Origin: Geodermatophilus obscurus
GTDB lineage: Bacteria > Actinomycetota > Actinomycetes > Mycobacteriales > Geodermatophilaceae
Reading direction: 5' to 3'
Assembly (NCBI RefSeq): GCF_900143215.1
Contig: NZ_FRDM01000001.1
Coordinates: 1 to 64,000, forward strand
DNA: 64,000 bases
Position numbers and translations under genes: made by a program. Below are positions 1 through 9,072 of this stretch, piece after piece (position 1 is the stretch's first letter; each line of letters starts with the position of its first letter). Below the pieces are notes generated by a model that searched no databases, was not told the DNA's origin, and saw nothing but the letters and a program-made list of their open reading frames with translations.

Positions 1-240
1 CACGAGTACCTCCAGCGTCGTGGGGCGCCAGCCCAGCGGCTCGTGCGCCAGCCGTCGCAGGACGGTGTCGCGCGGTGTGCCCTCGCAGCCGCAGCGCCGG
101 CACCACTGGTCGGGTTCCACGACACGGCACGCCAGCACCGCACGATCGGGCTCGAGCCGCTGCCCGAGCACCTCCAGGCCGAGCTCGTCCAGGCGGCAGA
201 ACGTGGTCAGGTCGGGGCGAGCGAAGGTAGCGTCAGGCAC
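1..240 (-). CDS. ISL3-family transposase, N-terminal part (runs off window)
   Basis: This is an open frame of 80 codons reading leftwards from a GTG at 238-240 to the window edge, so the C-terminal catalytic part is not visible. The protein has the zinc-knuckle segment CRRCGCEG followed by RLAHEPLGWRPTTL. That pairing is typical of the N-terminus of ISL3-type transposases, where a Cys-rich finger binds the element ends. The GTG is chosen because a stop lies upstream in frame and no other start codon occurs between. It sits beside an integrase relic and a tmRNA 3' fragment, which fits a mobile-element landing zone. Whether the copy is intact cannot be judged. Confidence 0.7.
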   Translation of the reverse strand, partial: MPDATFARPDLTTFCRLDELGLEVLGQRLEPDRAVLACRVVEPDQWCRRCGCEGTPRDTVLRRLAHEPLGWRPTTLEVLV

Positions 241-426
241 GTCGAGGTCTTCCGGATGGGCAGTGTGAGAACTTCCATCCTCGGGAGGCCTCGACGTCTA
301 TCCCAGGACCGACGCGCCAGCCCGATCTACACCCTCAACTGCGAAGAGCCGTGAATGTGCTGCTGGGGGCGTCGTTGCGAACGTCAGCGGATGTCTGCGA
401 ACGCGATCACGACGGCCTGGCAGTGT

Positions 427-460
427 GGGGGTCAGGGGTTCGAGTCCCCTCAGCTCCACC
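427..460 (+). other. 3' end of tmRNA (ssrA): attachment-site-like fragment
   Basis: The stretch contains a T-arm (AGGGG, loop TTCGAGT, CCCCT at 434-450) followed by CAGCTCC and ACC at 451-460. CAGCTCC is the 3' acceptor strand that pairs with the GGGGCUG 5' end of bacterial tmRNA. No matching 5' half, tag reading frame or pseudoknots are present upstream, so this is only the last ~34 bases. Such 3' ends are known integration sites (attL/attR) for phages and islands with tyrosine integrases, and an integrase remnant lies 90 bases away. A tRNA 3' end is the alternative reading, but the acceptor sequence fits tmRNA better. Confidence 0.6.
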
Positions 461-550
461 CCGATGACCAGGCCGTTCTCCCGCTGGGAGAGCGGCCTGA
501 GTCGTCTCTGGTGCCAGCGTGGTGGCCACCGGCGCAGAGACGGTGTCAGG

Positions 551-646
551 TCAGTCCCACAGCGCACTTCCCATGCGGTCTGCCGCATCGCGGCCCAGAG
601 CGCGCATCGCGTGGCTGTAGGTGTCCGTCGTCGTTCGCATCTGTGA
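551..646 (-). pseudogene. tyrosine integrase, C-terminal remnant
   Basis: Only the final ~30 codons survive. They read SQMRTTTDTYSHAMRALG and DAADRMGSALWD before a TGA at 551-553. The DTYSH segment carries the nucleophilic tyrosine of phage-type integrases, and the AADRM tail is the usual C-terminus of actinobacterial integrases. The catalytic Arg and HxxR boxes are not found upstream in any frame I inspected. It lies next to the tmRNA-like attachment fragment, the normal position for an island integrase, so the island has probably lost its integrase body by deletion. Confidence 0.65.
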
Positions 647-930
647 GCGGGCCGAGGCGGTGCACATGTGGTGCCGCGGCACCGGAATGCTCGAGAGGTG
701 GTCGGCCCGGTGCGGTGATCGCCCCGTGGGAGGGGCTGGTCGCGCTCGTCCCGACGCTGGCCTGCGTGGGCGGGCGTGCCCAGGCAGGACCGACTGCCAC
801 CCGGGCATGTGCAGAGCCGACCGGCGTCATGCGTCGGGACGGGCTTCGCGCGTTGGTCATGAGGCCTCTGCTCGGTGCCACGAAGGTGGCCGGACCATGG
901 CGTTCGTTCGGAGGTGCAGTTCGTCCTGCC

Positions 931-3630
931 TCACCAGCGAGCGGTACGGCGTCCGTCGACGACGTCGACGCCGGATCCAGGCTCAGCAGTGGCCGGTGCC
1001 GACCGGATGAGGTCGTCGAGTGTCCGGTCCAGGGCTTCGAGGGCCACCCACGTCCGGCCCTCGGCCGCGGCGGCCTCGTACGCCTCGTCCCCCAGTGCGC
1101 TGCGGGCCCGCGCGAGGAGATCCTCCAGCAGGGGCGTGAAGGCAGCGGACGCAGGGTGTCCCACTCCCTCTCGCACGGCGCGCGCCGCGGCCAGCGCCCG
1201 CGCCGCCACCCCGGGTCGCCCCGCGGACAGCGACATGGCTGCCAGGCCGTCCAGCGAGTAGGCCATGCCGCTGGGCTGCCCCCCGCGACGGTTGATCCGG
1301 GCTCCCTCGATCACCGATGCTCGGGCCGCGTCCGCGTTCCCGGCCATGAGCAGCGTGAGACCCCGCAGGCTCAGCGCCCGCCCGCGGATGGCGTCATCGC
1401 CGAGCTGCTCGGCCAGCCCGACCGCGGTCGCATAGTGGGCCCCGGCAGCCGCCAGGTCGCCGCGGTAGAGGGCGACGTTCCCCGCGGTCACCTCCATGTA
1501 GGCCTGCCCCAGCCGGTTACCCACCGCCGACATCCGGGCGGCCGCCTCCGCCACCACGGGCCCGGCCGTGCGGGGGTCCTCGGACACCGCGAGGAAGGCG
1601 TCCGTCACCGCCGCCAGGGCGTGGTCGAAGCGGTGATCCGGGTCGTCGGGCAGCAGCCGCCGGCCCTCACCGGTCATCGACCGGGCCAGCGCGAAGTCCC
1701 CGAAGACCGTCGCGGCCAGGGCCCGGACGGTCAGCAGCCGCCCGCGCACCGCCAGGTCGGAGGAACCGGCGCGTGACAGTGCCTGGTCCAGCCAGGCCAC
1801 GGCCTCGGCCTCGGCGTCGCGCTGGACGAGGTAGATGAAGGCGTTGCGGACGAGCAGGGACACGGTCGCCGTGTCCCCGGCGTCCAGCGTCCGCTGCACC
1901 GCGGCACGCAGATCGGGCCGGTCGCGATCCAGGCCCTCCACCGCCTGCCGGTGCTCCTGCCCGCCCCGGGTGGAGAGCAGGGCCGCGGTCGTCGTGCACA
2001 TCCACTGCGTGTGCCGGCGCTCGACGTCCACCCGGTCGGGGGCGCCGGCCAGCAGCTCTCGTGCGTAGACCCGCACCGTCTCGAGCATGGAGAAGCGCGG
2101 CTCGCGTGGTTCCTCGTCCGAGGCCACCACGAGGCTGGCGTCGACCAGGGCGGCCAGGGTGTCCAGCACCTCCGGCTCCTCCGCCCGGCCGCACACGGTC
2201 TCTGCGGCCTCCAGGCTCCAACTGCCGGCGAACACGGCCAGCCGGGCGAACAGCGCCTGCTCGTGCGGCTCGAGCAGGCCGTAGCTCCAGTCCATGGTGG
2301 CCCGGAGGGTGCGTTGTCGTTCCGGCAGGTCCACCGGTCCACCGCCGATGAGGTCCAGTCGCTCGAACAGGCGGGCCAGCAGGGTCTCGGGTGGCAACAG
2401 CCGGATCCTCGCCGCGGCCAGCTCGACCGCCAACGGCAGCCCGTCGAGGCGGCGGCAGATCTCGGCCACCACGGCCAGGTCGTCCGGGCCGAGCCCGAAG
2501 CCGGGGCGCACGGCAGTCGCCCGCTCGGTGAAGAGCCGGATGGCCGCCGGCTCGGTCAGCGGCCTGACCGGATGGTGTCGTTCCGACCGGAGCCGCAGCA
2601 GCTGACGGCTGGTCACCAGGGCCACGACCGCCTGCACCCGGTCGAGCAGGTCGGCCAGGTCGCCCGCCGCGTCGACGACCTGCTCGACGTTGTCCAGCAC
2701 CAGCAGCGTGCGCTGGTCACCGACGGCCGTCCGGACCCCGTCGACGAGGCTCACACCGGTCTCGCGCCGGACGCCGACGGCATCGGCCACGGCGCCCATC
2801 ACCAGAGCCGGGTCGACTACCGCTGACAGCGGTACGAAGACCACGCCACCGGGGAACTCGCTGACCACGGCGCCCGCCGCCTCGAGGGCCAGCCTCGTCT
2901 TCCCGATCCCACCGGGGCCGGTCAGGGTGACCAGCCGTGTGCGCTGGTCGGCCAGGAGCCGGACGAGCGCCGCGACGTCCTCCTCCCTGCCCACGATCGA
3001 GGTCGCCGGGGTCGGCAGTCGGTAACCCCGGACCAGCGTCCTCAGCGGCGGGAAGTCCGTGCGCAGTCCCGCGATGTCGAGCCGGAACAGGCGCAGGGGA
3101 TGCGGGAAGTCCTTCAGCCGGTGCTCACCCAGGTCGTGCAGCGAGACCCCGGGCACCGCGCGGTCCCTGACCAACTCCGCCGTCGTCTCCGACAGGAGCA
3201 CCTGGCCGCCATGCGCGGCGGCCGCGATACGGGCCGCCCGGTGGACGGCGAGACCGATGTATCCCGCTGTGGCCTCCATGGCCTCACCGGTGTCCAGACC
3301 CATCCGAACCAGCACCCGGCGCCCCTCCGGCCAGGGGTGAGAGGTCAACGACCGCTGTGCGTCCGCGGCGGCCGTCACCGCCTCCACCGCACCCGGGAAG
3401 ACCACGAAGAAGGAGTCCCCCTGGGTGTCGACCTCCCGGCCACCGTGGGCGGCGATGGCCGCGCGGATCAGCGAACGATGGCCCTCCAGGAGCTCGGCGT
3501 AGCCGTCTCCGGCCTCCTGCAGCAGACGGGTGGAGCCCTCGATGTCGCTGAACAGGAACGTGACCAGGCCGGTGGGAGCCAGGCCGGCCTCGATCCGGGC
3601 GGCCTCGGCGGTGCTGCGCTGCTGGGACAC
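931..3630 (-). CDS. class III nucleotide cyclase / STAND ATPase regulator
   Basis: The 899-residue protein has a class III cyclase domain at about residues 22-185. Both metal-binding aspartates are present (FSDIEGST near 28-34 and TQGDSFFVVF near 69-78). A linker follows, then an NB-ARC/STAND-type ATPase with a P-loop (GPGGIGKTR, 238-246) and Walker B (TLLVLDNVEQ), then a long helical repeat C-terminus with TPR-like character. This architecture is common in actinobacterial transcriptional or signalling ATPases. The usual transition-state Asn of the cyclase (VNxAARI) is His here (VHRAARI), so cyclase activity may be weak or altered. It stands alone, divergent from nothing obvious, and its ligand is unknown. 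Confidence 0.85.
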   Translation of the reverse strand: MSQQRSTAEAARIEAGLAPTGLVTFLFSDIEGSTRLLQEAGDGYAELLEGHRSLIRAAIAAHGGREVDTQGDSFFVVFPGAVEAVTAAADAQRSLTSHPWPEGRRVLVRMGLDTGEAMEATAGYIGLAVHRAARIAAAAHGGQVLLSETTAELVRDRAVPGVSLHDLGEHRLKDFPHPLRLFRLDIAGLRTDFPPLRTLVRGYRLPTPATSIVGREEDVAALVRLLADQRTRLVTLTGPGGIGKTRLALEAAGAVVSEFPGGVVFVPLSAVVDPALVMGAVADAVGVRRETGVSLVDGVRTAVGDQRTLLVLDNVEQVVDAAGDLADLLDRVQAVVALVTSRQLLRLRSERHHPVRPLTEPAAIRLFTERATAVRPGFGLGPDDLAVVAEICRRLDGLPLAVELAAARIRLLPPETLLARLFERLDLIGGGPVDLPERQRTLRATMDWSYGLLEPHEQALFARLAVFAGSWSLEAAETVCGRAEEPEVLDTLAALVDASLVVASDEEPREPRFSMLETVRVYARELLAGAPDRVDVERRHTQWMCTTTAALLSTRGGQEHRQAVEGLDRDRPDLRAAVQRTLDAGDTATVSLLVRNAFIYLVQRDAEAEAVAWLDQALSRAGSSDLAVRGRLLTVRALAATVFGDFALARSMTGEGRRLLPDDPDHRFDHALAAVTDAFLAVSEDPRTAGPVVAEAAARMSAVGNRLGQAYMEVTAGNVALYRGDLAAAGAHYATAVGLAEQLGDDAIRGRALSLRGLTLLMAGNADAARASVIEGARINRRGGQPSGMAYSLDGLAAMSLSAGRPGVAARALAAARAVREGVGHPASAAFTPLLEDLLARARSALGDEAYEAAAAEGRTWVALEALDRTLDDLIRSAPATAEPGSGVDVVDGRRTARW

Positions 3631-3907
3631 GACGTGCTCCCGGAGGTGGTTCTGCGGGCCCGCCGGTCAGGCGACCATGGCCCCGGAGGATAGGAACCCG
3701 GCCGGACGCTTGGCCAGAGGCGGTGTGCAGGGCGTCCCGGGGCTGGACCGAGGCGGACGTCGCGGCCTCTGACCTGCGCAGGCAGCACCACCGCGAACGA
3801 CGGCGGATGCCCCGGATGTGACGGGGAGACGTGTCGGCATCAGGTCGACCGGCTGCGGTGTCCCGGGCGGCCCATCTGGCGACGACCTCGAGGTGGGTCT
3901 GCCCGTG

Positions 3908-4687
3908 TCATCGACGGCGGGGGAAGAGCAGGTTCAGTCCGGGCGGAGGGCGGAACGGTGTCCAAGCGCCCTCGGCCATCCCCAGCCGGTCGGCCAGCAG
4001 CCACAGCACCGCGGGATTGCAGGCCAGGCCGAGGTGGCTGCCGCGTACCTCCACGTTCTCCCGCCGAGCGCGGACCTCGTACCGGCACGACGGCCAGTGC
4101 ACGATGCCGTCGGCCCGCGTGTAGACCGACGTCGCGGGCACGCGCAGCGAGCCGCGCTCGGCCCAGGGCCGGGGCAGCGCTGCCGCCCCGCGGAGCAGGC
4201 GGGCGCCGCCGTCGACGATGCCCGAGGCCGTGCGGACCCAGGGCGCCGATCGCACCACCGGCGTGCCGAGGGTGACCAGTCCGCGGACGCTGCCCGGCGC
4301 GGCTCTGGCCAGCTCCTGCGCGTAGAGACCGCCGAGACTCCAGCCGACCAGGCTGACCCGCCGCCCCGAGGTGCGGTGCAACCGCTCGAGTCGTGCGCGC
4401 AACGTGTTCACGACGCGGCCCGTCGGGCCACGGTTGGTGCCCAGGCTCCAGCCGGACACGTCGTGGCCCAGGGCGCGCAGCGCGGTCCGCAGCACCATAG
4501 TGGCGGGGTCGCCGGTCATCAGCCCCGGCAGCACCAGCACCGGGTGGCCGTCGCCGCGGCGGGCGGCCGCGAGCAACGGCCAGGCAGCCGCCAGGGCGGC
4601 GACGTCCAGGCCCGCCCGCGGCGGCTCGGTGAGCAGCAGGGCGCGTGAGGGGTGGCGCTTGACGGCAGGCACCCGGACAGCATCCAT
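3908..4687 (-). CDS. alpha/beta hydrolase (lipase-like)
   Basis: The protein has 259 residues when started at the ATG at 4685-4687. The open frame continues upstream, but that part is Arg/Pro-rich and unlike the family. VLVLPGLMTGD forms the oxyanion-loop region and VGWSLGGLYAQ is the nucleophile elbow (G-x-S-x-G). A His near the C-terminus (RGSHLGL) could complete the triad. It resembles cytosolic or envelope triacylglycerol-lipase-like hydrolases of actinobacteria. The substrate cannot be told. It is not in an obvious operon, being separated from the amidohydrolase upstream by more than 450 bases. Confidence 0.75.
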   Translation of the reverse strand: MDAVRVPAVKRHPSRALLLTEPPRAGLDVAALAAAWPLLAAARRGDGHPVLVLPGLMTGDPATMVLRTALRALGHDVSGWSLGTNRGPTGRVVNTLRARLERLHRTSGRRVSLVGWSLGGLYAQELARAAPGSVRGLVTLGTPVVRSAPWVRTASGIVDGGARLLRGAAALPRPWAERGSLRVPATSVYTRADGIVHWPSCRYEVRARRENVEVRGSHLGLACNPAVLWLLADRLGMAEGAWTPFRPPPGLNLLFPRRR

Positions 4688-5151
4688 GGCGCGGAACGTG
4701 CCAACCCCGGTAGGCCCGACACACCCTCCCCGGCATGACCGGGATCCTGGAGAGGCGAGCTGTCCATCCGGGCCCCTCGCCCTCCTGGCGGCGAGGAGTC
4801 CCGGTGTCGGCCCACGGCGACGAGGTGCAGCGCGTGCGGTCGTCAGTGAAGGCTTGGCTATGGATGACCACGACTGAGGGTTCACTTGCAGCCGGCCGGT
4901 CCGAATCGCTCATCGAGCCTTCATGGCGGCTTTGGATCGTTCGCAAGATGCTGGAGATAGCAGGAACGGCTCGGTGGGACCTACGCCGCGGAGGTAGCTC
5001 TGCCCGAGTGGGCACTCCGGTCCGATCCCATGGCCGACATCATCCGACTGTATTGCGTTCGTCGCACTGGCACGGCAGCAGCTCGTTTCGTCGACGCCTG
5101 ACCGCAGCACGGCTCACGCCCGCTGCTGATCTTCCAAGATGCCTGTCCAGC
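4688..5151. other. intergenic stretch, no gene seen
   Basis: I see no frame with recognisable protein features on either strand. Base composition drops here toward the lower-GC amidohydrolase gene, so this may be part of a transferred segment. Confidence 0.4.
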
Positions 5152-6471
5152 CTAGATGGAGTCGAGCCGTTCATCCAATTCCGCGTATCGGGTAACCGAG
5201 GGCTCGTCGATTATGTGGCCTCGCGCAATCACCATTCGCGGATTCGTGAGAGCCCGGAACCCGTCGATCGGGTTGGCGTCGAGGACGACCATGTCTGCGT
5301 CCTTTCCCGTCTCGATCGAACCCGTGATGTCGTCCAGACCGAGAATTCTCGCGTTGGTTCGAGTGGCGGCGTTCAACGCTTGGGCCGGAGTGAACCCGCC
5401 ATAACGGACGAGGAGGTCCATCTCCCGCCACGCATCATAGTGTGTCACGTAAGTGAGTGCCGAGTCGGTGCCCATGCCGACCGCGATCCCGTGCCGCCGA
5501 GCGTCCTCGATTCCCCGCACCATCTCTTCCAAGATCATTGCCGCGTTGGCTCTGACGACGTCACTGGCGCCCGTGATCGACTGGTCGAACTTCAGGAGCG
5601 GCAGACATACCAGGATTGTCGGGATGAGCGCCGAGGAACCGCTCAGTGAGCGCGGATTGTCGAGGAACAAGTCGATCACCTCTGGATCCATCGCCGCACC
5701 GTGTTCGATCGTGTCGGCTCCCGCACGGAGCGCTGCGCGAATACCGGCCGTGCTCTGCGCGTGAGCGGCTACGCGGATGCCGGCGTTGTGGGCCTCCTCA
5801 CAGATCCCCGACATCTCCTCCTCGGTCATCTCCGGGCGTCCGGCGTAACCGATGGCGCGAGCGTCCGTGACGCCCGCGGTAGCCGAGATCTTGATCGCCT
5901 TGACTCCTCGTTGCACGTGCGTACGGGCATTTCGGCGAGCTTCCCACGGAGAATCGCTGGTGAGAGCGATCTGCGGCGCTCCGTGTCCTCCGGTGATTGC
6001 GAGCAGCGGTCCCGAGCCGAGTACCCGTGGGCCGAGGTATTCGCCTCGCTCGATCTCGTCCGCGACCTCGACGACCTCGTAGGCTACGTCTCCGACGCTG
6101 CGGATCGTGGTGACTCCTGAATGGAGCTGGGTCAGCACGTTGGCCTTCGTGCGCTTCTTGAACAATCGTCGTCCGAGAGGACCGCGTCCGAGCTTCGCGA
6201 CGATTCCCGCCGTGGATTCCTTGAGGAGGATCTTCGGCAGCGGCAGGCCGTTGGAGAACAGGTGAGCGTGCGCGTTGATCAAGCCAGGGACGACGAAGCG
6301 CCCAGTCGAGTCCAGGATCTTACAGCCAACCGGGGCAACGGTATCCGCGGACGGCCCGACTTGTAGGATCTTCCCGTTCGCTCCCACGACAACGGTTCTA
6401 CCGGGCAGCACGGTGCCGGCTGGATCACCGGCCACGATCGTGACGTCGGACAAGGCAAACGGTTCCGGCAC
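5152..6471 (-). CDS. metal-dependent amidohydrolase
   Basis: The protein has 439 residues from the GTG at 6469-6471, which has AGGAG seven bases before it; an in-frame TTG ten codons upstream lacks such a site. All metal-ligand motifs of the amidohydrolase superfamily are present: HxH (INAHAHLF), a Lys able to be carbamylated (AIKISA), two later His (RVAAHAQS and DTIEHG) and the final Asp (GMGTDSA). The C-terminal beta-sandwich returns with GSIETGKDADMVVLD. It is closest in style to imidazolonepropionase/prolidase-like members, but the substrate is unknown. Its codons use more A and T than its neighbours, suggesting horizontal acquisition. Confidence 0.85.
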   Translation of the reverse strand: MPEPFALSDVTIVAGDPAGTVLPGRTVVVGANGKILQVGPSADTVAPVGCKILDSTGRFVVPGLINAHAHLFSNGLPLPKILLKESTAGIVAKLGRGPLGRRLFKKRTKANVLTQLHSGVTTIRSVGDVAYEVVEVADEIERGEYLGPRVLGSGPLLAITGGHGAPQIALTSDSPWEARRNARTHVQRGVKAIKISATAGVTDARAIGYAGRPEMTEEEMSGICEEAHNAGIRVAAHAQSTAGIRAALRAGADTIEHGAAMDPEVIDLFLDNPRSLSGSSALIPTILVCLPLLKFDQSITGASDVVRANAAMILEEMVRGIEDARRHGIAVGMGTDSALTYVTHYDAWREMDLLVRYGGFTPAQALNAATRTNARILGLDDITGSIETGKDADMVVLDANPIDGFRALTNPRMVIARGHIIDEPSVTRYAELDERLDSI

Positions 6472-6900
6472 GATCGAGCTCCTTGCCTCGGCGTCGTGCA
6501 ATAGACGGTATCGGGGAGGGCAGTCGCCGGGGAGGGATCACTCAACGGTCGATGAGCCTTCGGGCGCCAGGCGAGCGATCTCCGTCCACGGCCGGGGGTG
6601 CCACCTCCACCCGCTCTTCCGTCATCGGCCAGCTGCACTGTCCACATGTGCACTTCGGATGCCCTCCTGCTGGGTCGCCGCTGCTCGGCAACCGGTCCTG
6701 CACCTCGTCGGTGCAGACCTTGGGCGGCAACCGCCACCGGGTCCGTCATCGCTGTGAGCCCGCGGAACCACATAGGACGGAATCGACACCGGGACGAACA
6801 GCGCAGCCGCTGTCGAATCTGATCGAGCAACCGCAATTCCGCCGCCGGCGCCCTCGAGCAGCCCGGGCGGGACAGGACCCCGGTGGTGACGGCCACTACG
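6472..6900. other. intergenic stretch, no gene seen
   Basis: No supported gene on either strand. It follows a truncated GAP-family gene and may hold its decayed 3' part, but I could not recover a recognisable frame. Confidence 0.4.
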
Positions 6901-7191
6901 TCATCCGCCGTGCTGTTCCTCAGTGGGCCAGCGGCGCGCACTCCGCCTGACGGGCCGCCGCCGACCCGGGGCAGCCGCGAGGGCGGGCTCGTCGCTGAGG
7001 TCGATGACCGACGTGAGCGCGACGGAGACCCCGGACGCGCCGGCGATCCCGACGGTCCAGCCGCTCAGGACGGCGCCGGCCGACTGCCGGGGGCGGGGGG
7101 TGAACAGCAGGAGGATCGCCACGATGACGCCGGATGGGGGCAGGGCGATCGCACGTGCGTGAGGCGTGACCTCGCGGAGCACCGTGGTCAT
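6901..7191 (-). pseudogene. GAP/LysE-like membrane protein, truncated
   Basis: The first ~60 residues (LREVTPHARAIALPPSGVIV, then AILLLFTPRPR and a second hydrophobic helix) match the start of actinobacterial GAP-family (Sap-like) multispanning proteins. After LSDEPALAAAPG the frame turns Arg-rich and stops at 96 residues, whereas the family is usually above 200. It starts 10 bases after the Vps62-like gene and probably belongs to the same transcript. I read it as a gene that has lost its C-terminal half. Confidence 0.5.
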
Positions 7192-7201
7192 CGGCCGGCC
7201 C

Positions 7202-9072
7202 TCACGACGGATCCGGGCTCGCGGGAGTGGTGCGCTTCCGTCGTCCCGTGCTGCCCACCAGTTCGTGCAGGTTGAGCGCGAGCAGCACGAGCCCGGTGAC
7301 GGCGAGCAGCACGGCGAGCGCGGCCTGCCAGTTGCTCAGCAGGGCCAGGACGAGACCCGCCGCGGCCCCGATCCCCACGGCCGCCGCGGCGAGCACGATG
7401 AGGAACAGCCGGATCCTGCCCCGTGCCGCGGCCTCCACCGCGGCGACGACGGCGAGGAAGGAGGCGAACGCCGACAGCGTCGCGAGGCTCGGGTGGGTGA
7501 GCAGCACGCCGATGCCGAGGATGAGCACCGGTGTGCTCAGCGCCGCCCACCACCGCAGGAAGGTGGTGTGCTGCCGGACCGTGCCGGGCACCGAGACCGA
7601 GCGCAGGTGCGCGTCCGGCGGTCCCGGGTCCGGTGGGCGGGCGAGGATCGCGGCGTGGACGGCGCGCTCCTCGAGCAGCCGGGTCCGCTCGACCGTCATC
7701 GCGGTCAGCCCCACCTCCCTGGTGCCGAGTTCGACCACGCGTTCCTGCTGGAGGCGGCGGGTGTCGACGCTCGTGCCGAGCGAGCGGGCCTGGGCGCGCA
7801 ACCCTCGCAGCGCCGACCGTTCCGCAGCGATCGCCTCATCGAGGACGGAGAGGCGATCGGCGACCTCCTCGAGCCGGGCCCGCAGCGCCGCGTGCTCCTC
7901 GGCCGCCGTGGGGGCCACCGTGGTCAGTCCGGCCCAGCCGAGCGGGTCGGCCCAGGCGCGGCGGACCTCGCCGGAGCGCTCGTACCTGGGTCCGGCCGGC
8001 GCCCGCTCGCCGCCGAACGCGTCCCGGGTGTCCAGTCCCCAGAGGCCGCGGAACCCGGTGACCCAGGGTGTTCCGTCGTCGATCAGCTCCGGCCGCCACG
8101 TGCGGGTGTGCCCGGGCCGACGGCGACCCCGTCGCCCCGGGCGTAGTCGACGAATGGGATCGCGAACCCCTTCGACGTCGACGGTCCGCGCCGGAGCCAG
8201 CGCCGGGCTGCGTCACGGGCGCGTCGCAGCGCCGGGACCTCGACGGAGATGACGTAGTCACCGGGGACGAACGCACCCGAGTGGGATCCGGCGCCGGGGA
8301 AGACGACGGGGTGGTCGCCCTCGCGGCGCAACCCGGGGTCGTCCCAGCGCCGCCGCAGCACCGCGCCGTGGTGGTCGTGCGAGGAGGCCGCCACCCACGC
8401 CGGGGACACCTGGCCACCGGTTCCGGCCAGGTAGACGGCGACCATCTCCCAGTCGGCCTCGTGGTCGTTGACGCCGTGGAAGGTCGAGCGCCAGTCGTTG
8501 AAGGCGTAGAAGAACCAGTACTGGCAGATGGTGTAGCCGCCGTCGGTGACGACGCGGCCGTAGTAGGGGCAGCCGTCGGGCGCCGCGGACGCGGAAGTGA
8601 GCCGCTCGGCGGCGGCCACGAGCCCGCGCGGCACCCGCCCGCGGACCAGCAGCGACAGCCGCAGTACGACGTCGACGAGCCGGGCGAGCACGCCCACGGC
8701 GGCCAGCCGAGCGGTACCCCGTAGCCGGGGCCGGGCCTGCCGCCGCCACGCCCGCACCTCTGCCCGCATCAGCGGGTGCTGGACGTAGCGCAGGTACAGC
8801 GGTCGGTCGCGGAGCTGTTCGCCGAGCTCGCCGAGCCGGTCGAGGGCGAGCTCGCCGGCGGGGACGAGCGGGGCGGTGCCGCGATCCGGTCCGCCCGCCC
8901 GGAGGCTGCACTGGGCCACGTACGGAGCGACCGCCGTGGGCAGGAACAGTTCACCTTCGGTGAACCACAGCACCGGCTCGTAGGTGCGCAGCAGCGTCCG
9001 GTGGTCGACCGCGGGACTCGGGGCAGGACCGGCCGTGTGGGCCGACGGGAGCGCGGTCACCGACGTCGTCAC
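7202..9072 (-). pseudogene. Vps62-like/coiled-coil membrane protein, broken by a frameshift
   Basis: From the GTG at 9070-9072 the frame encodes a Vps62-like segment (YWFFYAFNDWRSTFHG, HEADWEMVAVYL) and ends early near 8083. In the next frame the protein continues without a break from about 8113 (HTRTWRPELIDDGTPWVTGF, FRGLWGLDTRDAFGGERAP) into a coiled coil (residues EEHAALRARLEEVADRL onward) and about four membrane helices, stopping at 7202. A lost G in the run opposite CCC at 8111-8113 would explain the break. The GTG overlaps the TGA of the upstream hydrolase (GTGA), implying translational coupling. It may be a real mutation or a sequencing error; function unknown. Confidence 0.75.

Noticed and set aside
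421-460. A complete tRNA or tmRNA gene
   Set aside because: No 5' acceptor strand, D-arm or anticodon arm can be found upstream.
298-588. A minus-strand frame of 96 codons across the tmRNA-like fragment
   Set aside because: It contains VELRGLEPLTPTLP, the usual false translation of tmRNA 3' ends and att sites; there is no protein support.
355-1776. A long plus-strand frame opposite the cyclase/STAND gene
   Set aside because: It is Arg/Gly/Pro-rich shadow coding of a GC-rich gene; the minus strand has clear domains.
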